Notes: generated by a model not told the origin, from the sequence alone. A stretch of 64,000 bases of DNA from Gymnothorax reevesii (GCA_029721435.1 CM056573.1:97545947-97609946); one strand, 5' to 3'. Positions 1 to 11,879 are shown, counted from the first letter of the stretch. Program-made: numbers and translations.

Positions 1-28
1 ACATTGCAAAGAAGTTGGCACAGGGGCT

Positions 29-924
29 TTTTTACCACTGTGTTACATCGCCATTCCTTTTAATGACACTCAGTAAACGTTTGGGAACTGAGGAGACCAA
101 TTTTTGAAGCTTTTCAGGTGGAACTCTTTCCCATTTTTGTATGATGTACAGCTTAAGTTGTTCAACAGTCCGGGGTCTCCGTTGTCGTATTTTATGCATC
201 ATAATGTGCCACACATTTTCAATGGGAGACAGGTCTGGACTACAAGCAGGCCAGTCTAGTACCCGCACTCTTTTACTACGGAGACATGCTGTTGTAACAC
301 GTGCAGAATGTGGCTTGGCATTGTCTTGCTGAAATAAGCAGGGGCATCCATGAAAAAGATGTTGCTTGGATGGCAACATATGTTGCTCCAAAACCTGTAT
401 GTTCCTTTCAGCATTAATTGTGTCTTCACTTATGTGCAAGTTGCCCATGCCTTGGGCACTTATACACCCCTATACCATCACAGGTGCTGGCTTTTGAACT
501 TTGCACCTATAACAGTCCGGATGGTTCTTTTCCTCTTTGGTCCGGAGGACACGATGTCCACAGTTTCCAAAACAATTTTAAATGTGGACTCGTCAGACCA
601 CAGAACACTTTTCCACTTTGCATCAGTCCATCTGAGATGAACTTGGGCCCAGCGAAGCCGGCAGCGTTTCTGGGTGCTGTTGATAAATGGCTTTCGCTTT
701 GCATTGTAGAGTTTTAACTTGCACTTGCAGATGTAGCGACGAACTGTAGTTTCTGACAGTGGTTTTCTGAAGTGTTGCTGAGCCCATGTGGTGATGTCCT
801 TTACACACCGATATCGGTTTTTGATGCAGTACCGCCTGAGGGATCGAAGGTCACGGGCATTCAATGTTGGTTTTTGGCCTTGTCGCTTACGTGCAGTGAT
901 TTCTCAAGATACTCTGAACCTTTT
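29..924 (-). pseudogene. Tc1 transposase remnant, catalytic part (copy 1)
   Basis: Two overlapping reading frames (478-864 and 32-448) together cover the catalytic part of a DDE transposase. They show the first Asp in a WSDEST context, the second in QQDNAKPH and the Glu in [11 protein letters not shown]. That is the DD34E pattern of Tc1 transposases, which cut and rejoin their own terminal repeats at TA. The frames change near 565, where the related copy at 12105-13129 reads through, so this copy cannot make a full protein. The DNA-binding N-terminus was separated from it by the LINE insertion and lies at 6818-6946. Confidence 0.9.
909..924. repeat. Target-site duplication of the LINE, left copy
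   Basis: The 16-base sequence ATACTCTGAACCTTTT occurs here and again at 6802-6817. It is normal Tc1 sequence: the uninterrupted copy has the matching stretch near 12980-12996. It therefore marks the exact place where the LINE entered. Confidence 0.92.
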
Positions 925-1332
925 TTGATCAAGGTATTTTTATTTAGTTTTACAAGTTATAGTTTACATTCCAACATAGGTCCAACAGAACGTAAATTCC
1001 ATCCATCCCCACCCCCCCAAATACCAGACAAACAGAGTTCACAGTATGAATTACATAGTTCAAAATACAGAGCTCACATAACCCATATAACCAGATGATA
1101 AAAAGAACAAATAAAGAAAAGAAAAAGAAGTACAAAAATAAAGATGACTGTGGACAAGAATTTACAGTACTATATTGTCTGCCTCCATATCCTCAACAAA
1201 CATTAAGAAAGGCTGCCATGTGTTATGGAATTTCCTAGTAGACCCCCTGATTGTGTATCTGATCTTCTCCAACTTGATATGGTACATAATTTCCCTAACC
1301 CAATGACTGTATGTTGGAGGTGCTGGGTCTTT
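925..1332 (-). other. 3' untranslated part of the LINE
   Basis: About 400 bases lie between the ORF2 stop and the 3' target duplication. On the element strand it ends CCTTGATCAA next to the duplication and has no long poly(A) tail, so the tail is short or merged with the T-rich end of the target. Confidence 0.8.
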
Positions 1333-2370
1333 TCATTTCAGCAAAATCAGTCTCCTGGCTAGGAGAGAGCAGAAAGCCACCATTATTCTTTCCCACATCT
1401 CCAAATGGGAGTCTATCTGGGTTACACCAAAAAGTGCAATGAATGGAGACGGTGGAATCCTTTTCGCAAAAATCTTAGAAAAGGTCTCAAAGATGGGCTG
1501 CCAGAAACCGCAAAGCTTTGGACATGTCCAGAACATGTGTAAGAGAGTGGCTGGGTCTCGCCCGCATCTATCACAAGTGGGATCTATATCAGCATTGATC
1601 TTAGAGAGCCTAATTTTAGACCAGTGCTGACGGTGTACAATTTTAAACTGAATGACAGCATGTCTAAGACAGATGGAAGATGAAAAAATTCCCTGTATTA
1701 TTTTGTGCCAAGTGTCATCTGTGATTTGTTCACCTAAATCTGTCTCCCATTTATTTTTGAGGAGGTCCAAAGGCGTCAAATTATGAGAATATAGTATTTC
1801 GTATATTGTGCTAATAGTTCGTTTTCTGACTTGTTTACAATCAAAAATTGAGTCCAACAGGCCAGTTGGAGGGCGTAAGGGAGAACATAAAAAGTTTGAA
1901 AATACAAAATTTCGAAGTTGCAGGTATCGATAAAAATGTGATTTGGAAATGTGATATTTTTGTACCAACTGTTCAAAGGAGGCAAAGCTGCCATCAATAT
2001 ACAGATCAGACAGTGATACCATACCTTTTCTGAACCACATATCAAAGACGCCATCTATTAATGGTGGGACAAACATATGATTCATTGCAATTGGTGCAGC
2101 CTGAGATAGATCTGTAAGTGCAAAGGATCTTCTAAATTGGTTCCAGATCTTGATTGAGTGCAAAACAACCGGGTTAGAGGTAAAGTTAGAAATGGGCTGT
2201 GTGAATGGCAACTTAGAACATAGTAAGGCTTTTAAAGAAGTTGAATTTATAGATGCCCCCTCCAAATTTAGCCATTCAGAGTTTGTGTTGTCATTATTGT
2301 TATCCATCCAATATAACAATACTCGAATGTTAACCGCCCAATAATAATACAAGAAATTAGGGAGTGCCAT
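1333..2370 (-). pseudogene. LINE ORF2, second part: C-terminal Cys-rich domain
   Basis: This 345-residue frame opens with ALPNFLYYYWAVNIR, a typical region after the reverse transcriptase in L1/Tx1 ORF2. It carries a CDRCG...HMFWTC motif (Cys266, Cys269, His278, Cys283 of this frame), the Cys-rich C-terminal module that in L1 is needed for RNA binding and retrotransposition. The initial Met is internal: the true upstream sequence continues to about 2465 in the same frame. Both parts together would give an ORF2 of about 1220 residues, the normal size for the group. Confidence 0.92.
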
Positions 2371-2452
2371 CCCTCCCTTTGAGCGAGGCCTCTGAAGTAT
2401 ACTTCTTTTTATCCGGGGCGGTTTTTTGTTCCAAATGAAACTTGATACCTGA

Positions 2453-4999
2453 TTATTTAATTTGGTAAAAAAAAGACTTAGTTAGAAAGACAGGAAGGCA
2501 CTGAAATATATATAAAAACTTGGGTAGTATATTCATTTTTACTGTATTAATTCTTCCACCTAGAGAGAGAGGCAGGGGATCCCATCGCTCGATATCCTGA
2601 TTTAAGTTTGATAACAGGGGCTGATAGTTAGCAGCATAAAGATCTTTATATTTATCTGTAATCCATATGCCAAGGTATTTGAATTTTTTGGGACTGATTT
2701 TAAAGGGGAGTGAGTTTAAGGATGTCCCATCATTACTCGTGCCAATAGGCATCAGCTCACTTTTTTGAACATTGACCCTGTAGCCGGATAATTTGCCAAA
2801 TTCTGTTAGTAAGGTCATTAGCTTAGGAAGACTCAAAAGGGGCTGCGATATATATAGTAGCATGTCGTCCGCATAAAGCGAGACTTTGTGCTCCTGCCCT
2901 GCTCGGTTAATTCCTCTGATATCAGTATTTTGCCTCAGGGCTAGAGCTAGCGGTTCCATTGCAACCGCGAAAAGAAGCGGTGACATGGGGCATCCCTGTC
3001 TTGTACCACGTTTAAGCTCGAAAAAAAAGGACAGATTATTATTAGTACGAACCGCAGCCATTGGAGAACTATATAAAAGTCTGATCCATGATATGAATTT
3101 ATTACCAAATCCAAACCTCTCTAGCACGCCGAAAAGATAGCCCCACTCCACCCGGTCGAACGCTTTTTCAGCATCAAGTGAGAGGACGACCTCTGGCACA
3201 CCAGGTGGAGAGGGGCTATAAAGGATGTTAAAAAGGCGTCTGACGTTAAAAAAAGAGTAACGATTCTTAATAAAACCTGTTTGGTCAGGTGATATAATGG
3301 AGGGGAGAACACCCTCCAGTCGGCGCGCCAGAACCTTGGCGAGGACCTTTGCATCCGTGTTAAGGAGAGAGATTGGGCGGAATGAACTACACTCTAGAGG
3401 ATTTTTCCCTTTTTTGAGAATTACAGAGATTACCGCTTGGCGCATGGTCAGAGGTAAAGTTTTAAGTGAGAGTGATTCTTCAAAAACTGACATTAGTAAA
3501 GGGGCAAGTTGGTCTGAGAATTTTTTGAAGAAATCTGTCGGATATCCGTCCGGCCCTGGAGACTTGCCGCTTTGCATAGATTTGATTGCAGATATTATCT
3601 CCAGGGTCGAGAAGTCTTTCTCCAATGATTCAGCTATGTTTGGGTCCACGGATGGAACATGTAGGGATCTTAAAAAATCCTCCAACACTGAGGGTGTAGT
3701 TGGACATTCTGATGTGTATAATGCTTGATAGAAACTCTGAAAACAGGAGTTAATTTTAAGGCTATCTGTACACTTTGAACCTTGTTCATTATTGATTTCA
3801 GGTATAGTCTGGTTGGCAGTTCTTTGCCGTAACTGATGTGCAAGAATACGTCCAATTTTTTCTCCATGTTCATAGCAACCATGTCTAGATTTAGAGAGGA
3901 GATATTCAGCCTGTTGCGTTGATAGGATATCAAATTCGGTCTGCAAAGACAGACGCTTCTTCGCTATGTCAGGAGATGGTTGATGGCTATATAACATATC
4001 TAATTCCAGCATTTGATCTGTTAGTTCTTTAAGGCGCACAGTATTTGTTTTCTTCTTATTTGCGCAATACGAAATTATTTGGCCTCGTAGATAGGCTTTT
4101 AAAGACTCCCATATAGTTAAGTATGACATTCCTGGCGTTTGATTAGTATCAAGAAAATTTATTTCAGATGAAATAAGGTTGGTAAAAGAGTCTTCAGATA
4201 AGAGGAGAGGATTCAATCTCCAAGGGCGATAACTATTTTGTGTGTTAGGAATGCTGATTTTCGTGGTTAGCGGACCATGATCTGAAATGACTATGGCATC
4301 ATAATCACACTTAGTTACAGATAATAAAAGTCTTTTGTCCAGGAGAAAAGTATCAATACGAGAATAGCTCTTATGCACTGGGGAGAAAAAAGAATATGCT
4401 CGAGCAGTGGGATTACGAAATCGCCATACATCCACTACACCATATGTTTTAAGAAAAAGCTGGATTGTGTGTGCTGATTTAGACAGGGACGTCTTTTTGG
4501 AGGAACTGCGATCTAAGGTAGGGGAAAGTACACAATTAATATCGCCACCAAGGATAAGATGGTGTGATGTCATGTTTGGAAGACGAGAGAAAAAATTTGA
4601 AAAGAATTCTGGATTGTCCCAGTTTGGTGCATAAATATTGGCCAGGATAACCGGAAGTGAAAAAAGTTGCCCTGTCACAATAACGTAGCGCCCTGCAGAA
4701 TCAGAATCGACATTAGTCATTGAAAATGGTATATTTTTATCAATGAGGATGGCTGCCCCCCTAGTTTTTGTGTGGAAATTAGAATGATAAACTTGTCCTG
4801 ACCATCCTCTTTTTATTCGGAACAGGTCTGTGGTGCGTAAGTGCGTCTCCTGAAGAAACGCGATATCGGTTTTAAGTTGTTTTAAGTGTGTAAATACCTT
4901 TTTCCGCTTAGTTGGATGGTTAAGTGACTTCACGTTCCAACTCACAAGGTTCACTGATGAGAGTCCATCCAGCCCTCTAGTAGAATTAGGATTAGTCAT
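2453..4999 (-). pseudogene. LINE ORF2, first part: endonuclease and reverse transcriptase
   Basis: This 848-residue frame starts MTNPNSTRGLDG. An apurinic-type endonuclease covers about residues 14-245, with SWNVKSLN (N22), QETHL (E51), GGDINCVL (D153, N155), RIDTFLLD (D216) and ISDHGP (D240, H241). The reverse transcriptase covers about 480-830, with FRPISLLN, SLDAEKAFDRV, RGTRQGCPMSPLLF and the catalytic YADD at 709-712. All expected catalytic residues are visible. The frame stops at 2453 only because the A8 run at 2467-2474 (+ strand) is one base off phase. The following bases in the next frame continue the protein family without a gap into the 1333-2370 frame. It is marked as a pseudogene for this single lesion, which could also be an assembly error. 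Confidence 0.93.
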
Positions 5000-5700
5000 A
5001 ACCTACTGAATAAGAGATTTCGTGCATTTGAAATTCACATCTGGCTGAGCAAATAGAAAGAAAAAAAAGAGATACATGAAATAAATCCAAGAAATGAACA
5101 AGTCTGGTATAATCCCACCCTCCCCCACCCCACCTAGTGCCTAGAGAAACAAGGCGAACATGGTACCCCTCAAGAACAAATCCACACATATGTGCTTATG
5201 TTGGGGAACTCTATAGAGCCAACCGTTCAGGCTCCCATCGAACATTTCAAAAGAAACCAATTCAGCGCATTGTTATTGTAGTATTGTAACCTCTGCTTGT
5301 ATTCAAGAAAGAGAGAGGAAGAGGAGAGATGAATTAAACACTGTGGATTAACATCATTATTAACATCATCTCAAATTAAATTTGTAATCAACTGAAATAT
5401 ATTCAATCAGACAAACCTTTTCATTATAAGGCAACCTTTAAATTGTAAGAAAAACAAACAAACGAATAGCTGTTACAGTAAGCCACTGAGTTAAGATAAT
5501 CAGCATTAACAAATAAAGGAGAGAGAGTAGGGGTCTCTTGATCCAGTCATCTTTCGTTTGTTTCCACTTTATATTGACAGCATAAGCTGGTGAAACTGTA
5601 ACAGTCTTAACAACAGTGACATTAGTCCACTGGGTACAGCCAGTTCAGCTGTCTTAATGAATGAAGTATTGTCAGAATAATTGAAAACATGAAAACAGTC

Positions 5701-6642
5701 TCACTCACGCTCCTCTGCGGGGATGATGTGGTTCCTCACATAGGTCATAGCTTTTCCTGCGTCGGTGAACTCCTTTGCTTCCCCGTCGTGTGTGACACGC
5801 AGACGGGCTGGGAACAGTATGCCAAACCGGACGTTCTGACGGTTGTGGAGCAGCTTTCTGACCTCGGTGAACGCGGCTCTGGCTTTGGCAACTCTTGTAG
5901 TATAATCCGGAAAGATAGCAACTGACTCTCCGTTGTACCGAAGTGGAGCACGGGTGCGCGCCCGGCTCAGCACCTCAACACAGTCTTGGAAATAGTGAAG
6001 TTTGGCTACTATCGCTCGTGGTTTCCCGCCGGGTTTTCTCGGAGCCAGGCTCCTGTGTGAGCGATCAATGAGCACATCCTTGTCCAGTTGCAGCGCGTCC
6101 CGCAGCAGCTTTGAGACCGATGTCGTGGAGCTCGATCCAGGCGTCTCAGGCACCCCCAGTATTCTGATGTTACACCGCCGCGCTCTCCCCTCCATGTCCT
6201 CGCATTTGTCTCGGAGCTCCGCCACCTCCGTCTTCAGGGTGTTCACCGTGGTCTGCAAAGTCACCACCTCGTCTGACCATGCTGACATTCCGGTCTCCAT
6301 GTCTCGGATTGTGGTTTTCACTTGGTCGATCTCCGAATGAATCGCCGCCGTGTTATTTTTAACTTCTGCTTTTAATGCCAGAAGCTCATTTTTAAGGAAG
6401 TCAAAGTCATCGGCAAGTGCGCTTTTCATCTCTGATTTTATCACCGCCGAAATTTCCGTTTTCAGCGAGAGAAGAATCTCCGACTTCAGGGATTTGGCGT
6501 CCATCTCTGGTTTAGTGTTAGCTGACCGTAGCTGTGGTGGAGATGATCTAGCCGCGGTGGTGGTAGCAGTCTGGCTCCGGGCAGTGTTGGGCCTCGTGTT
6601 CGCTGCTCCGGGAAACTGAAATTTTTGCAGGTTCGTCGCCAT
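5701..6642 (-). CDS. LINE ORF1 protein (RNA-binding, L1 transposase_22 type)
   Basis: This intact 313-residue frame starts MATNLQKFQFPG just after the leader and ends at a stop at 5701. Residues 1-45 are Ser/Thr/Ala-rich. About 47-150 is a long heptad region, probably a coiled coil for trimer formation. RRCNIRILGVPE near residue 157 is the hallmark start of the L1 ORF1 RRM-like domain, and a basic C-terminal domain follows (KPRAIVAKLHYF, VRFGILFPARLRVTH). In L1 elements this protein coats the element RNA and acts as a nucleic-acid chaperone in the ribonucleoprotein that carries out target-primed reverse transcription. It has no stop or frameshift, so the copy is young. Other-strand frames here are shadows. 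Confidence 0.93.
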   Translation of the reverse strand: MATNLQKFQFPGAANTRPNTARSQTATTTAARSSPPQLRSANTKPEMDAKSLKSEILLSLKTEISAVIKSEMKSALADDFDFLKNELLALKAEVKNNTAAIHSEIDQVKTTIRDMETGMSAWSDEVVTLQTTVNTLKTEVAELRDKCEDMEGRARRCNIRILGVPETPGSSSTTSVSKLLRDALQLDKDVLIDRSHRSLAPRKPGGKPRAIVAKLHYFQDCVEVLSRARTRAPLRYNGESVAIFPDYTTRVAKARAAFTEVRKLLHNRQNVRFGILFPARLRVTHDGEAKEFTDAGKAMTYVRNHIIPAEERE

Positions 6643-6801
6643 TAACTCAAATGTAGACTTTCTCTCAGCTTCGGAAATGTTTTCCGAGCAGGTTAGTCGA
6701 TGTTTTAATGTACTGCGCGCTTATTAACGTAAAATAAAAAGGAAGTTCGACGGGAGCTCAAACAAACACGTCTTACTCCATCGCCAGCTCAGCAGCGCCC
6801 C

Positions 6802-6817
6802 ATACTCTGAACCTTTT
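6802..6817. repeat. Target-site duplication of the LINE, right copy
   Basis: This is the second copy of ATACTCTGAACCTTTT, next to the LINE 5' end. After it the Tc1 sequence resumes (GACGATATTACGG). Confidence 0.92.
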
Positions 6818-6946
6818 GACGATATTACGGACCGTAGATGATGAAATCCCTAAATTTCATGCAATAGCTCGTTGAGGAATGTTGTTTTTAAACTGTTCGA
6901 CAATCAGCTCACGCATTTGTTCACCAAGTGGTGACCCTCGCCCCAT
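6818..6946 (-). pseudogene. Tc1 transposase N-terminal remnant (copy 1)
   Basis: This minus-strand piece starts MGRGSPLGEQMREL and continues KNNIPQRAIA, the start of the paired-like helix-turn-helix of this Tc1 family. It begins at the ATG complement 6944-6946 and soon hits a stop. It was joined to the catalytic part at 29-924 before the LINE inserted. In copy 2 the same N-terminus (12935-13129) runs on without that stop. Confidence 0.8.
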
Positions 6947-7149
6947 CCTTGTTTGTGAATGACTGAGCATTTCAGGGAAGCTGCTTTTATACCCAATCAT
7001 GGCACCCACCTGTTCCCAATTAGCCCGTTCACCTGTGGGATGTTCCAAATAAGTGTTTGATGAGCATTCCTCAACTCTCTCAGTCTTTTTTGCCACTTGT
7101 GCCAGCTTTTTTGAAACATGTTGCAGGCATCAAATTCCAAATGAGCTAA

Positions 7150-7309
7150 TATTTGCAAAAAATTACAAAGTTTACCTGTTCAAACATTAAGTAACTTGTC
7201 TTTGCAGTGTATTCAACTGAATATAGGTTGAAAAAGATTTGCAAATCATTGTATTCTGTTTTTATTAACGATTTACACAACGTGCCAACTTCACTGGTTT
7301 TGGGTTTTG
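7150..7309 (-). repeat. Terminal inverted repeat of Tc1 copy 1, right end
   Basis: This stretch ends GGTTTTGGGTTTTG at 7309 followed by TA. It matches the right end of copy 2 (about 13330-13491). The left end of this copy lies outside the window. Confidence 0.85.
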
Positions 7310-7311
7310 TA

Positions 7312-8630
7312 AATGACAAAAACATATTTTGAAATAGCTAAGGGACAGTTCTTTAATTTGCAGTTCACTTCAAACAAAAGTTGTCTTTCACTTTAAACCT
7401 GTTTAGCCTAAGCGCTCTGAATCTCCCGTCCTTAATGGTTGACCAAGTAAAAGTAAACCAGTAACTATTTATCAATGATTTTTCTCCCTGCTGAGGCAAC
7501 TCTGAAAATGGCGTGTCTCCGAGTTCCTCCAGGCCTTGGGGTTTGAGAATGTGCACACGCCATTATGCCCTGTTACCCACGTATTGCCTTCCCATTACTG
7601 ACCTCGGACCTGCCCCTGAACACGGCTTCCCTTGTCCCCAATGATCCTGTTCACCCCTCACCTGACTCAGACTTCCCTCTGACCAGCCCTACACTCTTAA
7701 TTCTGATTTAGGTTCTCAGATTATGCTGTTTACGTGGCAGCGTGATATCCAGAGTATTGTTTTAATCTGGTTAATATCGGATTATGGCTGTCCATGTGAA
7801 TGTGCTCAGTGTGAGAAACTGCTGTTCTTTCAGTTGCCACTGAAGTAAGCCTTCTCATGTAATCACTGTCATCAACAGCTTCCATCCTCACCATTCTCTT
7901 TCAGTCACCATCTTCCCAAATCACTTCTTTTGTTACCTCCTCCATTATTGCTGCTATCAGTAATGTGGATTCACAGCTGCATTGAGGACCTGTGCTTCAA
8001 TTTACTCTCTTATTTCACTACAGTCCGAATGGCTTATTTGAATGTTCTGTCTGTCATTTTTCTTTCCAATCTCAGCTTGCTTTGTTAAAATGGAGAGCTT
8101 CTGAATAATTGACGGGTTGTAATTTGATTGCTTACTTTGCCAGCAGCATAAGCATATACCCATGCAATGCACTGCACAATGGATTTAAAATTTCTGCCAG
8201 ATTTCCGTCTATAAATATTTTGATTCTTTGAATTTTTAAGCTTAATAATGAATAACCTGCAGAGTATATGAATAAATACTAAATAAATGAAATACCTGCA
8301 TTGGTGCAGAGTGGTAGAAAAAATTAATGTCATAATTAATAATTAAATAAATTAATATTTGAATACTCTTTGAATAATTTGATTATTTTTATTCATTTAT
8401 TTTTTTACCTGCTCAGACTTTATTAGAATACAGTGATGGCATTTTATTGGCAGACAGATAGAAAAGTTATCTAAAATAGATAGATACACAAAAGTGATCT
8501 ATCTTTGTGACTATGATTGGGGATTTTCATATGCAGCCAGAGGAAGAAGGGTGCAGTGATATTGGCAGGGAAGCTCCTGGAAAAGACAGAAACACTGCAT
8601 CGGGCAACTGCCGTCAATAGCAAAAGGTGT
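7312..8630. other. No gene recognised
   Basis: AT-rich intergenic sequence. The few short frames look random and carry no domain I recognise. Confidence 0.6.
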
Positions 8631-8634
8631 TTGT

Positions 8635-8840
8635 GACAGAGAGGTGATAGTAGTGTTGCCTCACAGCAAGTGGGTTGTGGGTTCAAATCCTACCCGAGGC
8701 CTTTACGTGTAAAGTTCTGCATGTTACCCCCGTGTTTGTGTGGGTTTACTTCTGGCACTCTGGTTTCTTTCTGCAGCCAAAGGACAAATATGTGTTGCTG
8801 ATTGGACTCCAGATTACCCATACTTTTGAGAATCAGACTG
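8635..8840 (+). repeat. Decayed tRNA-type SINE (DANA-like)
   Basis: The stretch reads GTTGCCTCACAGCAAGTGGG, then GGGTTCAAATCC (a B-box-like tRNA promoter motif). A SINE-type body follows with GTTCTGCATGTTACCCCCGT, GTGGGTTTACTTC and a later GACTCCAGATT. This matches the order of the well-known fish DANA/tRNA-derived SINE body, with many substitutions. It is a dead copy. Confidence 0.6.
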
Positions 8841-10755
8841 AATAGTATGTGATTTGATTCCCACATGTATTTAGTGGAGTATGGATGACATGATATAGCC
8901 ATAAAGCTTTGTGCTGAAAATGTATTGTAACAGGAAATCAAATGGGATCGAGATATCAAGAAAAACATCATCTCAGGTTTAAGGTTTTTCATCAACAACA
9001 GACAAGGACTAACTGTGGTGCATTTCGAGTGTTGTTTTAGTCCTCATTTTACTTTGAAATTGGGGCAGATTGTGCCCTAGAACAACAAGGTATCTGCTTC
9101 AGTAGCTTTTGGCTTAAAAGACCAAGGTCGTTCCAGTGTTATCAGTGAGGTGCACTGAGCAGACTGGAGAACTTTATTTCCCCGAAATACTATTATTTTC
9201 ATCTGGATTTGCATTCCTTGAAAAGCCTATTGTAATCCATTTTTCTCCACACCTCCTTATAAGACAGATTTTGGATATTTATATAAGCTCTATCCAAAAG
9301 GCTTCTGTTCTTTTTGACAAAATGGCCCTTACTCCATCAAAAGCCTTTGTAAAGTAGTACATTATCACTTCTCAGAATACAACGGAATTGCTCTGAATTT
9401 ACAAAAGCTGCTTTAATGTTGGTGAATAAGGACAAACAGCAGATGTCTGCAGTAAATTTCCTTTGCACCTACAGTGCAGTATTGAATTGATTGTGCTCTG
9501 ACTTTATGTCAGGTAGGCCTTCGTGAAAAGTTACGTGATCATACCATAGCCCATAGCTCAAATACCATAGCCCAATCAATACCATGGTCCCATAGGTGTT
9601 TCCTGCAAGGGGAATGTTAATAGTTGAGTTTTGTGGCATTTGATGCTCAATAAGATGGAAGGGAGATATTGTAGGCTATTCTCTTCACTGCAAGACACAA
9701 GCTTGCCACTTCAGGGTTAAAACAAATAATTCTACATACCTTGAAGCAGCTGGACAAGAGCAGCTGAGGGTTATGTCAGAATCTACTTCTATCTGCTAAA
9801 AATAATGATGAGGCTTCATGGGGAATATTACCTTTGGAAAAAGAAAGCTGCTCTGTAAATTCTAAACTAAATGCCAAACAAATCTTGATGTTTGCAGATG
9901 ATTGGGTCAGAATGTACAGATTAATCCTGCAATTTCTCATCAATGGATACAGTGTTGATTGAGTATTTGTGAGGCTAATGCATGTGTAAGCATCGCTGCT
10001 TACAAGCTTACACTATATCCCTTTGTGGGCACAGCAAAAGTATATTTATTAAATACTGTAGAAACTAGCAGTCTGATGCATTATGCCAGAGAGCACACAT
10101 CATCTCAAAAAGCTTCCACAAACCTGGTTTCAGTTCACTCCAGTGGCCAGTGCAGTGCCAGATCTCAATTCAGCTAAGCACCTTTGATATGACATGGAAT
10201 GAGAGGCTTGCAGCATGAATGTGTGATGGAAAAATATACAGAAACTGTGTAATGTGATTGAGCCTACATGGACCAAAAACCCTTAAGAAGTGTCTCCAAT
10301 TCAGGTAATTCTGGACACAAAGTAGGTCCTATCCTGTATTAGACCATGGATGTATTATATTAGGCAGGTGTAGCTTCCAACATGCTATGTGATACAAAAT
10401 AGAAACACCACCTGCATGAGCCACTCTCCACAGAACATGCAACTTCCCAGCAGCCAGCAAGTACGAGCCACATTCGATTGACAGTCACAGTCATGATTTC
10501 CCATGGTAATGCAACCTCTACAAGTAATCTGCATGATTTCATTCTGTGTGAATCTCTATTAGTGAACAAGACACATCAATATCCATTTTTTTGAGGAGGG
10601 TGTGGACAATCTGTTTGGGTCTTCACAGACAAGGGGAAGAAAATCATGAAAAATATGATTAAATGACAATTAAGTCCAGTTTTTAGTCAGTATAGTTCCC
10701 CGCCTGATCCGTGAGCTGTAGTTGGACAATAATTGTGCCCAACTTCCAGGCAAAT
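8841..10755. other. No gene recognised
   Basis: Intergenic sequence with scattered short frames only. A 73-codon frame at 9136-9357 has no recognisable domain. Confidence 0.55.
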
Positions 10756-10830
10756 TATTTTACGGTAGTATACCTGATAAAAGCAGAGGAAGATGTTTCT
10801 TCACATTGTGAGGTCCTCATCCTGCTTTCA

Positions 10831-11003
10831 GAACCCCTCCATACCTGGGTGATGGTGGAGTCTCTCAGCCAAATCAGCCTGCTCGTTGCCCAGGCTGGAC
10901 AGCCCCTTGCCGAGACCAGAAAGCATAGCTTGCTGGCTGTTGACAACCTTTTCAATCTTGGCCACAGCTGACGTCTTCATGTTGGCTAGAGTGTACTGTG
11001 ATG
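10831..11003 (-). other. Possible short exon of unknown gene
   Basis: On the minus strand an AG at about 11004 is followed by an open stretch reading YTLANMKTSAVAKIEKVVNS and later GLGKGLSSLGNEQADLAERL. It ends in a GT donor-like site (CCCAG/GTATGG) near 10831. The composition is that of a short amphipathic or coiled-coil segment. I do not recognise the protein. No neighbouring exon could be joined with confidence. It may be chance. Confidence 0.2.
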
Positions 11004-11769
11004 GATGGTGTCTTGAGATGCTAAATGCAGTGGCCGGAATGAAAGGAAGAACAGGAATGTAAGAGAGACATACAAAAACAAAATAGGAGAGAGAGACTCA
11101 CGCTTCCAAAGGACATACGTAAATCTAGTCCGAGTGAAATAAGGAAGCAGCGTGAGCAAGACAGTACGAAAAAAAGGAAAAATCTCGGAAACCGAGATAA
11201 AGACAAAGCACCAGACCTGGGCACAAAAAGAGGAAAGGAAAGAGAAAGATTCCCTTTACTAACTAACACTTTTCTTTTTTGCATCTAATTACTCAACACT
11301 TCTCTACCTAGAGATCTTGCAGGCTACAGTGCAATGGTAACACTGACACTCTAGCAAAGGTGGGGAGGTGGAACTTGGGCTTAAACAGAGTCCGGGTGCC
11401 ACCCACAATTAATGCCAGCTGGCCAAAGAATCTGATTGCGGACAAAACAATATCGTCCTGGACGAGAGTAACAAAGAAAGCACGCCAGCCTCCAAAAACC
11501 ATGACAGTTAATCTTTAGATGTTCTCTAATAAATAGTCCAAAGAGATATCAAAAGGCAAGACGTAGCAATACCTGTGATAGTTTGCATGGCACACAAAGG
11601 AAGGAAAATGGGAGATACATAATCTGTCAATCCTTGAGATAGTAGTAGTATCTTAAAAGATAGTAAAAAGATAGTATCTTTTATCTTCCTTTAGCCTGAC
11701 CAGGGACAAAGACTGCAAATTAGCTGAAGCTAGACGTCTTGTGTGCATCACATTTTTCATTCTTCATGA

Positions 11770-11820
11770 CAATGTTGTATGTATCCTCCTTGTTAAATAA
11801 ACATTAAAAAAAAAAAAAAG
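11770..11820 (+). other. AATAAA-like signal followed by an A run
   Basis: AAATAAAC is followed at once by an A run of about 14, just upstream of Tc1 copy 2. This looks like the 3' end of a retroposed transcript or SINE. No coding sequence or target duplication was found to prove it. Confidence 0.3.
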
Positions 11821-11879
11821 TATTGTCAGCATCAGTGCAACTTTGCTTCATTACCCTCGAATCAGTGGGAGTGCATGTA

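Larger units (their letters stand above)
925..6801 (-). mobile_element. Full-length L1/Tx1-type LINE retrotransposon
   Basis: This is a 5.88-kb non-LTR retrotransposon on the minus strand, bounded by 16-bp target duplications. In its own orientation it has a 159-bp 5' leader starting with GGGGCGCTGCTG, ORF1 (6642-5701), a spacer of about 700 bp (5700-5000), ORF2 (4999-1333, one frameshift) and a 3' untranslated part (1332-925). Both the 5' end and the 3' end are present, which is unusual because most LINE copies are 5'-truncated. The domain set (coiled-coil plus RRM-type ORF1p; apurinic-type endonuclease, reverse transcriptase and Cys-rich C-terminus in ORF2) places it in the L1/Tx1 group. 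The exact clade would need a tree. Confidence 0.95.
1..7309 (-). mobile_element. Tc1-like transposon copy 1, split by an L1-type LINE
   Basis: This is a Tc1 element read on the minus strand. Its transposase 3' part lies at about 29-924 and its 5' part at about 6818-6946. Its terminal inverted repeat ends at 7309, followed by TA at 7310-7311. The left end lies before the window. It is closely similar along its length to the complete copy at 11880-13491, so the two belong to one family. The whole 925-6801 segment is a later LINE insertion. The transposase is broken: the frame changes near position 565 and the N-terminal part stops early. Confidence 0.9.

Noticed and set aside
11308..11502. Minus-strand frame with GTRTLFKPKFHLPTF
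   Set aside because: No known family. It could not be joined in phase with the possible exon at 10831-11003.
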